This document shows, piece after piece, positions 27,501 to 38,700 of a stretch of 64,000 bases of DNA. Below the pieces are notes generated by a model. The model ran no database searches and was not told where the DNA came from. It saw nothing but the letters and a program-made list of their open reading frames with translations. This DNA is from Lateolabrax maculatus. Its lineage: Eukaryota; Chordata; Actinopteri; Acropomatiformes; Lateolabracidae. A program made the position numbers and the translations under genes. Where the stretch lies: NCBI GenBank assembly GCA_031216445.1, contig CM062200.1:3113501-3177500 (forward strand), in the 5' to 3' direction. The first letter of the stretch is position 1. The number at the start of each line of letters is the position of its first letter.

Positions 27501-27788
27501 GAGGTTTTGAATGTTCTGTTAAAGTAAGAAAACAGTCAGGACATTAGTCAATTTACACTTTGTTCCTTCCTTTTTTTGTAGCAGCACCTTGCACAGGCAG
27601 AAAATAATGCTTGTATTAACTTTAAACAGCTCCACAGAGAACAGAAAGACAAAACTATCGTCTTCACTGAGCTTTGGGAAATGTTTGTTTTCCAGTTAAC
27701 GGGACTTTTGACTGTGTGGCGGCCAGCTAACGTTAGCGAGCGTGCTTAATAAACCCGAGTCAGACACGTAATTTCACTTTACCTCCAT
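21573..27788 (-). CDS. cdk5rap3: CDK5 regulatory subunit associated protein 3 (C53/LZAP)
   Basis: Fourteen coding exons: 27788-27783, 27515-27470, 27258-27127, 26426-26326, 26137-26089, 25864-25686, 25499-25363, 25093-24949, 24571-24464, 23773-23692, 23593-23505, 22503-22298, 22069-21898 and 21638-21573. Together 505 aa (human 506). The first exon codes only Met-Glu. Landmarks are LPIDIQTSKLLDWLLDRRHC, IREKINAAIQDMPE, IHYFHCLRI, KGTEAS.KNIFGRYSSQRMK, QFQLAPSVIQ, QHLFMIQASPRY and the C-terminus RPVNLMG. Exons 9 and 10 carry the UFM1/ATG8-binding short motifs: IDWG, a diverged INWG, and IDWG. The protein is a substrate adaptor of the UFL1-UFBP1 UFM1 ligase on the ER and an ER-phagy receptor for stalled ribosomes. 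Confidence 0.97.
24092..24232. repeat. Short minisatellite in a cdk5rap3 intron
   Basis: About four diverged copies of a 35-40 bp unit, CAACCATTTATTCATTATTT then TTAGCTAACT, in the intron between exons 9 and 10. Confidence 0.7.
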
Positions 27789-27960
27789 TATTTCTTCGCC
27801 TCTTCAAAACGAAAGCACTTCCAAGAGTTTATGGCCTCATTATACGTTTATTTAAAGGTTTATATCCAGGATTGTTGTCAGCATCCGGATTTCACTGTTT
27901 CTGACACGTTACTAGAAGCGGAGCCAATAGGAGGAGGGGATGTTACATACGCGAGAAGGG
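27789..27960 (-). promoter_or_regulatory. cdk5rap3: cdk5rap3 promoter region
   Basis: Directly upstream of the start exon. It holds a CCAAT box at 27,924-27,928 in GAGCCAATAGGAGGAG and several CpGs. No TATA box is seen. Confidence 0.45.
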
Positions 27961-28094
27961 CTGACCAATGACGTTCCAGTATGCTGACGGCGGCAGCTGA
28001 TTGGTGGATGGTTTCGTTTACATCCTGATTTGGTGCAGAGTTGAAGTCTGTCGGCAGGGGGCGGTGTCGCCCTTTAACTGTAGCCAGCAGTAGA

Positions 28095-28835
28095 AGAAGT
28101 ACTTTAGATCCTCTACTCGAGTAAAATAAGTAGTACTATACTGTGAAAATACTCTATAACAAGTAAAAGTCCTGGAAAATATACTTACTAAAGTAAAAGT
28201 ACTCATGCATATTAATATAAATACCTGGATTATAATTATTGATGCATTAATCAATTAGTGTTCATCACTTTAATGTTGCAGTTGGTAAAGGTGGAGCTAG
28301 TTTTGATTACTTTATATACTGCTGGGTCGCTTAATCCATAATAATCAATAACTATTTATCAGTTGATTTATATTTTGTATCAAAAATCTGAACCTGTAAA
28401 CGTAGTAGAGTAAAAAATAATATATATACAACTTAGGGGTCAGGCCCATTCAAAGGGTCTCCAGATATATCTGAGGGGTCTCTAGATGATTAATGGGAGA
28501 GGAAATAAGTTCTGCTACACAAATCTGTTTTCATTTGTTGGATTTTTCTTTAATCTATGCTTTTTATGGGAAATATTGAATCATTTTACCTCTTTGGGCC
28601 TTTTTTAAATGAAGCAAACTAAGAAGTTTAGAGGTAAAATGTCTCTTTGGTGGAACTGCTAACAAGTCATTGACATCTCAAAGGGACCCGTGTGTTTTTG
28701 TAAGGAGTCACAAGCCAAAAAGGTTGGGAACAACTGGTTTAATATTTAAAAATGTGATGTATTATATGAGTTTATCATATGCTTTTTATGTAACATCTCA
28801 GTACTTACTTGTGTAGTTACTTTCCACCACTGCAT
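28095..28835. repeat. Nested dispersed repeats
   Basis: An outer repeat of the AGTAAAAGTACT type starts at about 28,095 and ends TAGTTACTTTCCACCACTG at 28,835. It is split at about 28,435-28,740 by a second element. The second runs from AACTTAGGGGTCAGGCCC to AAAAGGTTGGGAACAACTGG. A further copy of the outer type lies at 34,540-34,780, and pieces at 47,371-47,420 and 59,735-59,840. Confidence 0.65.
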
Positions 28836-29509
28836 TCCCGTTGTCTTGTGCATTATTTTATACACATTTCACCCACATGCAACCTGGCACATTGGGTGTC
28901 TTTGGAAACTTTGGGATCTCCACTAGAACTTAAAATAAAGATCTTCGGGTTTGATTGATTTTTGACCCACCTGGAGACTTCTACTTGTTAAAGGATTTGT
29001 CTTGTGAGCTGAACAGAAATGAAAATGGCTCAAACACTGCCATTAAATCCCTGCATTTACAGCTGCAGCAGTGTCTCTCAGGTGGCCTACTTTCAGGTCA
29101 TTTGAATGGTAACCAAACTTGCAAAGTAAGCATCCATTCACTGTCTGAGATTTTTATGCAGCCCATGCAAAACATCAGGAGCACTCGCCTCATTCAGATG
29201 ATCTTTTAGAGCCTACATCTCTCTCTTTCTCTCTCTTGTGTAGAGAGTTGTGTAACAGGAATGAGAAAACTCAAATACACACACAACTTAATTCTCCGTC
29301 CAATTTCCACATTAAAACAAGACTGGGTTTAAAAGTGAGACTGATAAAAGGGGACTTTATTTGCAGGTTGGAAAGCTGCACCTTTCAAGTTCACATTAAC
29401 TCTGATGCCAGTAATCTTGATGTGGACTGGGCTGGCCTGAAGGAAAGTCTCGCTAAATCACATGGCTGCAACATTTACTCACTCATGCACTTAGCTGGGC
29501 CGGCTTTAG

Positions 29510-29551
29510 GTGTGTGTGTGTGTGTGTGTAGGTGTGTGTGTGTGTGTGTGT
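29510..29551. repeat. (GT)n microsatellite
   Basis: Two GT runs separated by a single TAG interruption. Confidence 0.93.
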
Positions 29552-31774
29552 TTGAGGAGGGTGTGTGCTATAGAGGGGAGAGTACAGGGAGAGAGAGGCA
29601 GAGGGAGAGAGAGATGCTGCACCTGTGCATGATCACCTGAGAAGAAGAATTAAAAGGAAAAGAGAGAGGAGGTAAAGAATTTGTAAGCATGGCGGGACAG
29701 TTTCACGTCTGATAGAATCTCCTTCAGCCAGCTCGTCATCAACAAGGTAAGAAAACCTTTAAGCTTTTTTATGTCTGTTTTTGTTGGTTTTAAATGCTCG
29801 ACAACAGAGCACCAAAGAATAGATCCAGTAAAAGCAACACATTTGACCAATTCATTATTTGATAAATAAATTCATTACATTTAAAAAATGCAACTATATG
29901 TCTGCAACAATCATCAGGTAATTTTTTAAGCAAAAATTGCAAACATTTGATGCTTCCAAGTTCTCAGATGTGAGAATTTGCTGCTCTTCCTCATTTTACA
30001 TGATAGTGAATTGAGTATTTTGTTTTTTTTTTGGCACAAAACAATTTTAGAATGTCATCTTGCGCTACAGGAGAGTGTGATGGCCGTTTTTATACTGTTT
30101 GTTGATGTTTATTGATTAGTTGAAAAGATGATTGGAGCCCAAGAAATTGGAAATAAATAGAAAATAGGAACTAAAAAACTTAAATAATGTACTGTTTACC
30201 TCAGGTTATTTGATCTGGTGTCTTTGCTTTGCTGTATGATGTGTGAGCTGGTGACACTGACAGTGAGAATAATAAACCTTCCTTAATTTAATAATATTTT
30301 TTGGACCTTACAGCCTTTCTTCAGCTCTCTGTGACTTATATGTCCACAAAACAAACACTATAAAGACACTCTGAGTGATACAAATTAGCATAAAGGCAAA
30401 GAACACCCAACGACTCTTCATCAACTCATTCAACTTCACTGTCACGGGTCAAGAGTGAAGCTGGCACAAGGGACGAAACCTGAGAATCTAATGAACTTTC
30501 AGCTCAATTATGAGGGCAGCACACTCCTCGGTGCCCTTGGAGCCTCCTCGCTCCAGCTCAAACATTGTGCTTTTGAAAGGCTTTGCAGCTGGTTAGTGAT
30601 TTCCGAATGTGGCCACAGTGTTCCCGTCCCGCTGTGATCTCTGGGGCTTTGCTGAGTGGCTCACCCACACATAACAAAATACATAGTAACTTATTAAAGA
30701 GAACTATGGAGGGCCTCCTTTATGTCAACAGGGCCTTTTGTCTCAAAGGTCACATCTAAGTCAAACATGGAATACTAAAAGAAATATGTGTGCATATTGT
30801 ACCGCTATGTTACTTAACTTGGTGTGAAAGTGCTGCTCAAGCCCTCTTGGTTACTTTGTTCTGCAGAAACTGCAAGTCAACACAACTATTTAAATGTCAT
30901 GTAAACATTTGTTATAGACAAACCTGTCTTTTGTTAAAGACTTAACACATCCATGTTTTAAAATTCAGCCAGAAAAAGAAAGAGGATTCACTTTGGACTG
31001 TATGCGTGAGTGTAATATCTAGAAGCTGAGATGCTCGTAAAAGCTCTTCGTGGTCAGAAACACTATCTGTTACCTGAGTGTCTGTACACAACCAGGTCAG
31101 AAATAAGTGTAATTAAGCAACACTGGGCCAAGAAGTAACATTAGGTCCAGACTAATAATCACAAGGGCTCTTACGTAAAAACAACATGTTGTGTCCTTAG
31201 ATTGCAATTTTAAAGTTACTTTTCAAACCCAGTCACAACATCTCCTCAACTGTTTCCTACAGTGGTGTATTTCCTGAACCACTTGTGCGTGCGTTGCTTA
31301 ACATCACATTTCAGATAAGAGTAAGATGAGTGTTTCTGCAAAGGGCATGGACTGTGTATTTGCATAGGTGTTACATGATAAAATGACCACACCAAAGGAG
31401 GATTTGTGTGGTTCTTTGCTTCCTCATCGGCCCTCATAAAGAAGAAATCGTAGCGTCTGTGAAACTCATAAAATATGGTTAATAAGCAAACGTATTCAAA
31501 TACACTTGGCCTATTTATATTTAATTTGAAGTTCAAAGCTTGAAGTTTAAGGTTAGGGTGGTTGCATTTGTTAGACATTTGACAGTGGAGATACAGACAG
31601 GAAACATGGGTCATTTTAAAATGAAAATTGTTTGGTCTATACCAAGAAAAAGCAGCAACATCTCACATTTTTTAAAATTTTTGCCTGAAAAATAACTGAA
31701 ATAATCAATCAATTATCAAGATAGCTGCTAATGAATGCATCCTTGACAGGTCATTCTTGACCTTGGAGTTGTTT

Positions 31775-31778
<4 letters not shown>

Positions 31779-31827
<49 letters not shown>
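31779..31827. repeat. (AT)n microsatellite
   Basis: About 24 uninterrupted AT units between two A/T-rich flanks. Confidence 0.95.
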
Positions 31828-31831
<4 letters not shown>

Positions 31832-33241
31832 TATAAAAGATATTACCTCAAGTTCCACTTACAAGGTTTTTGCAGAGCTTCAGAGCAAACTGACCATGAC
31901 AAAAAGACAATTAGATGTGGTTGAAAGCTCTGGAAAAAGCTAGTAAGCCCACCATAAGTTAGGATCCTCTTTAAAAGTTTAATTGCACATCAAAAGGTCT
32001 GTTTATGTGTGATATTTTATACAGCATGTCATAAAACTGTTTATGACGTGATCCAAAGACTTTCATCACCAAAGCCAATATTAATTTAACAAGGAAGTTA
32101 TTTCAGCAACATGCTATGTTGCCAGGAGACTGAGAATCACAATAGCTGGGGGTGATAACTGTGTGTGCCTACATGCCCCCATAAATCTGAATTACTGTAG
32201 CTGAAATCACATAAATAGATAATCCACAGGGCCAATGTCATTCTGTGAGTCTCCTTCACTTTGCTGTTATATAACCAAGCTCCTGCTTCAGCATTAAGAC
32301 AACAGCTTGCTTCTTCATCAGTCGAGGACCTTTTTCATATCAGATCACATGAGAGGGACAGAGGATACTCTTCAGATGCTCATTAATTTATCAGTTGAGA
32401 GCACGGTGTCAGGTGTCCTCCCCCCACCCCCCATTAGGTTACACCTCCTACTCACGGAGACGTGCCACGGATGAAAAGTAGACATCCAAGATTACTGTCT
32501 GCCGTCTAGAGATGGGTCTGATGCAGGTGAACTGTGCAGGAGAATACAGTGTCATGTCTGTTGTTTAACAAAGGCAACCTGCTGATCAATAATCTGACCA
32601 GCCGCCACAGAAAAAACTTTCTGATTATTTTAGTTTTTTAATTTTATTCTTTTAACTAAGTTTTTAAAGCAAATTGAAGTTGAAAGTTTATCATCGACAT
32701 TGGAAATAGTAGTTTGATAAAAAAATAATCATCCCGATCTTTTACATCTTCTGGCCTTCATGAGCGGACAGAGTTGACATGGTGATGGTCCATTTGTTAT
32801 AATAACAATAACAAATGGTCTTACATGGGGTGAGATGGTAACAATCTTTGATTTAAAGATGGTTTCTGGCGTCAGATGTGAGTTTTCTTTGGTGTTCTTA
32901 TTTACGAGGAGAGAGGGAGGGAAGATAAGTCACTTGGGTGTAGCAGTAGAGTATAAACTCCAATTTCTACAGAAGATATCACCTTTGTGTACTCAGTTGT
33001 AGCTACAGGCCTGTTCAGGATGACAGTAATGAGTTTATTGTCCCAGTATATAAGGAGACAGTTATCTGAAATGTGTTGGCACAATAACGTGCAAGCCAAG
33101 GAGGAACCTTCTTAAACTACTGCTGTACTTGCATCTAATGTGTCTTTTACTGTAAGCGTACTTAAATTATGGCCATTATCAGTAAATGTACGGTCTGTGC
33201 TTGGTGCCCTCCAGGTCAGTCCTCCAGTCTCCGTTGGTGCC

Positions 33242-33568
33242 ATGGCTGATCCAAGCTGGTGGAAGTTGACCTTCTCCCGCAAGAAGAAATCTGAATCTAA
33301 GGTTCTGTATGAGATCCCGGCTGAGTATGGCAGTAACACGGGAAACAAAGAGCACTCGAGCAATAATCCCCCTCCAGACCATATGGACAGCCAGTTCAAT
33401 GCCAGACTGGAGAAGATTGTAGATAAATCTGCCACCAAGGGCCGCCACGTCAAGGTCTCCCACTCTGGACGCTTCAAGGAGAAGAAGAAGGTCCGTGCCA
33501 CGCTGGCCGAGAACCCAAATCTGTTCGCAGAGCACAGCGAGAACCATAAAAAGAAGACTGACAAATAG
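33242..33568 (+). CDS. prr15l: Proline-rich 15-like protein
   Basis: Single coding exon, 108 aa. The N-terminus [20 protein letters not shown] matches the PRR15/PRR15L family start (WWKLTF.RKKK then KVLYEIP). The conserved C-terminal block holds [32 protein letters not shown] and LAENPNLF. An in-frame upstream extension exists, but the intron acceptor at 33,213-33,214 or 33,226-33,227 lies between, so the internal Met is preferred. No enzymatic function is known. PRR15-family proteins are small, basic and mainly epithelial. Position between cdk5rap3 and pnpo, as in human, supports prr15l rather than prr15. Confidence 0.93.
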   Translation: MADPSWWKLTFSRKKKSESKVLYEIPAEYGSNTGNKEHSSNNPPPDHMDSQFNARLEKIVDKSATKGRHVKVSHSGRFKEKKKVRATLAENPNLFAEHSENHKKKTDK

Positions 33569-34045
33569 CACACACGCTCCCAAAAAGTGGCATCACAAAT
33601 GTGTCATATATCAGTGTCACACTTACTCACAAGCTTAGAAGAAGGCTAAAATATATACAAGCACAACCATGTGGCACTACATGTGCAGGGTGGATAAACA
33701 CTTGTTACCAGGCGCCACACCCACGAAGATACTGTAACCATGTGGACTCACACCTATACAAACAACTGCTATCAGCAGAGAACCATTAGTCATTCACCAT
33801 TACACACAGGAACCACAGACATTTTTCTCCTTTTCTTTATTTTCTAACTCTCTGTGCCCACGCTGTTATTTATCTTCAGATATGATCAGTGACATGAAGA
33901 AAAAGTCAAGCCTAACCTCAAGCAAACATTGTTATGAATGAACAGTAACATTATTGTAAATTAAGTTTTTATTTTTGTTATTATGGATGTTGAGTTTTGG
34001 AATCAAACCTCTTTTTTTATGTCTCACATAATCAACACACAAGTG

Positions 34046-34051
34046 AATAAA
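34046..34051 (+). terminator. prr15l: prr15l polyadenylation signal
   Basis: AATAAA about 480 nt after the prr15l stop. Further AATAAA motifs occur at about 34,141 and 34,208, so alternative ends are possible. Confidence 0.6.
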
Positions 34052-34539
34052 TGCCTGTAAAGTAAAATTTTATTACATTTTTATGACCAAAGCAAATGGA
34101 GACTTGATTTTGATGACTGTCTGAAATATTGTGAAAAAAAAAATAAAACTGTTTTGTTTATATCATCTTTTCTTGAATCCTAAAGCAAAAAAATTGTATT
34201 TTGTTTTTAATAAATGTAACAAGATGAGTTCATACGAAAGAGTACTTTGTATTTGTGCAGGAGTCTCTGTCAGAAATTTAAATAGTCACACATTATATGT
34301 ACATGTAGATCAATGATTTAAGCAACTTAGCGTGTTAATCCTGGTTTTAGGTTTCCGAGACAAGTTCGTTTTTTTACCTGAGCCTGTGTCTGTGGGTTTT
34401 GTTGACATGGCGATAGTAAGCAGACACTGACACTTGATACTTGGTGCCGTGCTTCCACATTTTGTAATAAGGCATTCCTTACGTCAGACCACAGACACAC
34501 CGCAGTCACTCAAAAACAATCCACTAATCAGCTGGTAGC

Positions 34540-35005
34540 AGTGATGGAGGGAGTATTCAAATCCTTTACTTAAGTAAAAGCACTAATTCTGAAAATACTC
34601 TAATACAAATACTCTATAATCAGGAAAATGCAGTAAAATGACCCCTGTGACTGTTGTACTACTATATATTATATCATTAGATTATTAGTACTCATCATTC
34701 ATGTAAAAGCAGGATTTTACTGTTGTAGTTGGTAGAGATGGAGCTCATTTCAAACTATTTTGTATTGGACTGCAAATGCTGATTACTTTCTCCATTAATC
34801 GATTCATTGTTTGGTTTGTATGAATTCAGAAAATAGTGAGAAATTGCGTCACAGTGACCCAAAGTGACACTTTCAAAATGCTTGTTTTGTCCAACCAACA
34901 GTTAAAAATACATTAAAATAATGAAAAGGGAACACAGCCAAACCTCACGTTTTTGCATGAAAAAGGACTTAAATGATTATTTAAATAAATATTTATTGAC
35001 TAATT
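34540..35005 (+). repeat. Two dispersed repeats abutting the large element
   Basis: 34,540-34,780 is an AGTAAAAGCACT-type repeat starting GATGGAGGGAGTATTCAAAT. 34,780-35,005 is a copy of the ATTAATCGATT repeat that stops at GACTAATT without its usual TTGCAGCTCTA end. It stops exactly where the subterminal repeat of the next element begins. Confidence 0.65.
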
Positions 35006-35736
35006 GGTGTGAATGCTGAAAGCATATGTTATTCTACATACATTCTAAAAATGTGTTATTATTATTCTTCAGATCGCTTTTTTTGCGAGTCTTCTCCTTC
35101 CACATTATTCAACGTAGAAACTTAATTCAAATATCAAAACGTTCAGCTGAATTAGGAAATTATTGCTTGTATTCAACTTTTTCATAACATTCATACTTTC
35201 CGAAATATTCAACGTTTTCCAGGAATTTTGCTCCATTCAAATGAATGGGCGGAATGTTCAAAATTTCCACATTGTCCCACTTTTTCATGCCTATTCAACT
35301 CTTCTCTAGTCATTCATACTTTCAGCTACAAACTCCATTCAAACTTGTAAAAGTTCCACATCTTTCGTACATTCAAGGTATTATTCAACATTCAAATCCC
35401 ATTAATACTTTGGAAAATATTCAACTTTGTTTAAAACTTAATTATAATGAAAGTCAATGAGAAAAACATTCAGAACCACTCATCTTCAAAGTCTTCCAAA
35501 TCCTTCATACTTTCACGTAGAAACGTTAAAATGTTCACACCACTTTGGACTTTCTAGCATAAATTCAACTCTTCCATATCATTCATACTTTTTACACAAC
35601 CTCATTTCAAAAATCATGAGAATTTCAGCCCTTCTGACATTTTTCCATGAGTGTGTGTGTGGTGGCATGTTCAAAGCTAGAGTGGGGACCTACCTGGTAG
35701 AGTGGGGAGTAGACTGAAACTCAACTCAAAAAAATT

Positions 35737-38700
35737 CTGTTTATAGTGTCGTTTTTTGTTTTTGTCATTTATAGTGTCATTTTTTGTTGTTTTTTGGTCG
35801 TTTTTGTGGTTTTTTGTTGTTTTTTGTTGTTTTTGTTGTTTATAGTGTCGTTTTTGACATTTTTTGTCGTTTTAGTTGTATATAGTGTCGTTTTTTGTTG
35901 TTTTTGTTGTTTTTATGTCATTTTAGTTGTTTATAATGTAGTTTTTGTCATTTTAGTTGTTTATAGTGTCGTTTCTTTGTTGTTTTTGTTGTTTCTATGT
36001 CGTTTTTGTCGTTGATATGTCGTTTTTGTTGTTTATAGGGTCATTTTTTGTTGTTTTAGTTGTTTATAGTGTCGTTTTTTGTTGTTGTTGTTTATAATGT
36101 TGTTTTCTTGTCGTTTTTGTTTATAGTGTTGTCCTTTTGTTATTTTTGACGTTTTTGTTGTTTTTTTGATTGTTTTTGCTTATATAGTGTGTTTTTTGTT
36201 GTTTTTTGTTGCCTATTGTGTCGTTTTTGTTGTTTTTTGTTGTTTCTGTTGTTTTTTGTCACTTTTAGTGTCGTTTTTGTTGTATTGTCTTTTTTTTGTT
36301 TATAGTGTTGTTTTTGTTGTGTTTTTGTCGTTGTCGCTTATAGTGTCGTTGTTCAGTCGTTTTTGCTGTTTATAGTGTCGTTTTTGTTGTTTACAGTATA
36401 GTTTGTTGTTGTTTACAGTATCGTTTTTTGTTGTTTTTTGTCATCGTTTTTGTTGTTTTTCTTTCGTTTTTTGTTGTTTATAGTGTTGTTGTTGTTTATA
36501 GTGTCGCTTTTGTTGTTTTTTGTCGTTTTTGTTGTTTTTTTGTCGTTTTTGACGCTTAAAGTGTCGTTTTTCGGTCGTTTTTGTTGTTTAAAGTGTCGTT
36601 TTTGTTGTTTTTTGTCGTTTTTGTTGTTTTTTTGTTGTTTTTGTCGCTTATAGTGACGTTTTTTGGTCGTTTTTGTTGTTTAAAGTGTCGTTTTTGTTGT
36701 TTTTTGTTGTTTTTTTGTCCTTTTTTGTTGTTTTTAGTGTCGTTTTTGTTGTTTTTTGTTGTTTTTTTGTCGTTTTTGTCACTTATAGGGTCGTTTTTCG
36801 GTCGTTTTTGTTGTTTAAAGTGTCGTTTTTGTTGTTTTTTGTCGTTTTTGTCGCTTATAGTGCCGTCTTTCGGTAGTTTTTGTTGTTTATAGTGTCGTTT
36901 TTTGGTCGTTTTTGTTGTTTACAGTGTCGTTTTTGTTGTTTGTTGTCGTTTTTGTCGCTTATAGTGTCGATTTTCGGTCGTTTTTGTTGTCTATAGTGTC
37001 GTTTTTGTTGTTTACAGTGTAGTTTTTGTTGTTTATAGTGTCGTTTTTCGGTCGTTTTTGTTGTTTATAGTGTCGTTTTTGTTGTTTGCAGTGTCGTTTT
37101 TGTTGTTTTTTGTCGTTTTTGTCGCTTATAGTGTCGATTTTCGGTCGTTTTTGTCGCTTATAGTGTCGTTTTTCGATTGTTTTTGTTGTTTTTTGTCGTT
37201 TTTGTTGTTTATAGTGTCGTTTTTGTTGTTTTTTTGTCGTTTTGTTGTTTTTTTGTCGTTTTTGTCGCTTATATGTCGTTTTTCAGTCGTTTTTGTTGTT
37301 TGTAGTGACGTTTTTGTTGTTTTTTGTCGTTTTTGTTGTTTTTTTGTCGTTTTTGTCGCTTATAGTGTCGTTTGTCGGTCGTTTTTGTTGTGTATAGTGT
37401 CGTTTTTGTTGTTTTTTGTCATTTTTGTTGTTTTTTTGTCGTTTTTGTCGCTTATGGTGTCGTTTTACAGTTGTTTTTGTTGTTTATAGTGTCGTTTTTT
37501 GGTCGTTTTTGTTGTTTATAGTGTCGTTTTTGTTGTTTTTGTTATTTTTCTGTCGTTTTTGTCGCTTATAGGGTCGTTTTTCCTGTCGTTTTTGTTGTTT
37601 TTGTTATTTTTCTGTCGTTTTTGTCGCTTATAGGGTCGTTTTTCCAGTCGTTTTTGTTGTTTTTTTGTCGTTTTTGTCGCTTATAGTGTCGTTTGTCGGT
37701 CGTTTTTGTTGTTTATAGTGTCGTTTTTGTTGTTTTTTGTCGTTTTTGTTGTTTTTAGTGTCGTTTTTGTTGTTTTTTGTCATTTTTCGTTGTTTATAGT
37801 GTCGTTTTTTGTCGTTTTTGTCGCTTATAGTGTCGTTTTTCGGTCGTTTTTGTTGTTTTTTGTCGTTTTTGTCGTTTTTTTGTCGTTTTTGTCGCTTATA
37901 GGGTCGTTTTTCAGTCGTTTTTGTTGTTTATAGTGTCGTTTTTGTTGTTTTTTTGTCGTTTTTGTCGCTTATAGGGTCGTTTTTCGGTCGTTTTTGTTGT
38001 TTATAGTGTCGTTTTTGTTGTTTTTTTGTTGTTTTTTTGTCGTTTTTGTCGCTTATAGTGTCATTTTTTGGTCGTTTTTGTTGTTTATAGTGTCGTTTTT
38101 GTTGTTTTTTTGTCGTTTTTCGGTTGTTTTTGTTGTTTATAGTGTCGTTTTTGTTGGTTTTTGTTGTTTTTTTGTTGTTTTTTGTCGTTTTTCGGTCGTT
38201 TTTGTTGTTTATGTTGTTTTTTTGTAGTTTTTGTTGTTTATAGTGTCGTTTTTCGGTCGTTTTTGTTGTTTATAGTGTCGTTTTTGTTGTTTGCAGTGTC
38301 GTTTTTATTGTTTTTTGTCGTTTTTGTCGCTTATAGTGTCGATTTTCGGTCGTTTTTGCCGCTTATAGTGTCGTTTTTCGATCGTTTTTGTTGTTTTTTG
38401 TCGTTTTTGTTGTTTATAGTGTCGTTTTTGTTGTTTTTTTGTCATTTTTGTTGTTTTTTTGTCGTTTTTGTCGCTTATAGTGTCGTTTTACGGTTGTTTT
38501 TGTTGTTTATAGTGTCGTTTTTTGGTCGTTTTTGTTGTTTATAGTGTCGTTTTTGTTGTTTTTGTTATTTTTCTGTCGTTTTTGTCGCTTATAGGGTCGT
38601 TTTTCCTGTCGTTTTTGTTGTTTTTGTTATTTTTCTGTCGTTTTTGTCGCTTATAGGGTCGTTTTTCCTGTCGTTTTTGTTGTTTTTTTGTCGTTTTTGT

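Larger units (their letters stand above)
28836..33214. other. Repeat-rich interval upstream of prr15l
   Basis: No coding exon recognised. A (GT)n tract lies at 29,510-29,551. A candidate untranslated prr15l exon ends at ATCAACAAG|GTAAGA (29,745/29,746), but nothing independent supports it. Dispersed-repeat copies lie at about 29,875-30,140 and 31,620-31,735, and an (AT)n tract at 31,779-31,827. Confidence 0.5.

Noticed and set aside
29236..29640. 134-aa frame in the prr15l upstream region
   Set aside because: It runs through a GT microsatellite and a GA-rich tract and has no family resemblance.
29693..29715. Short ATGGCGGGACAG frame as an alternative prr15l start
   Set aside because: It meets a stop after a few codons, before the putative donor; at most it is a uORF.
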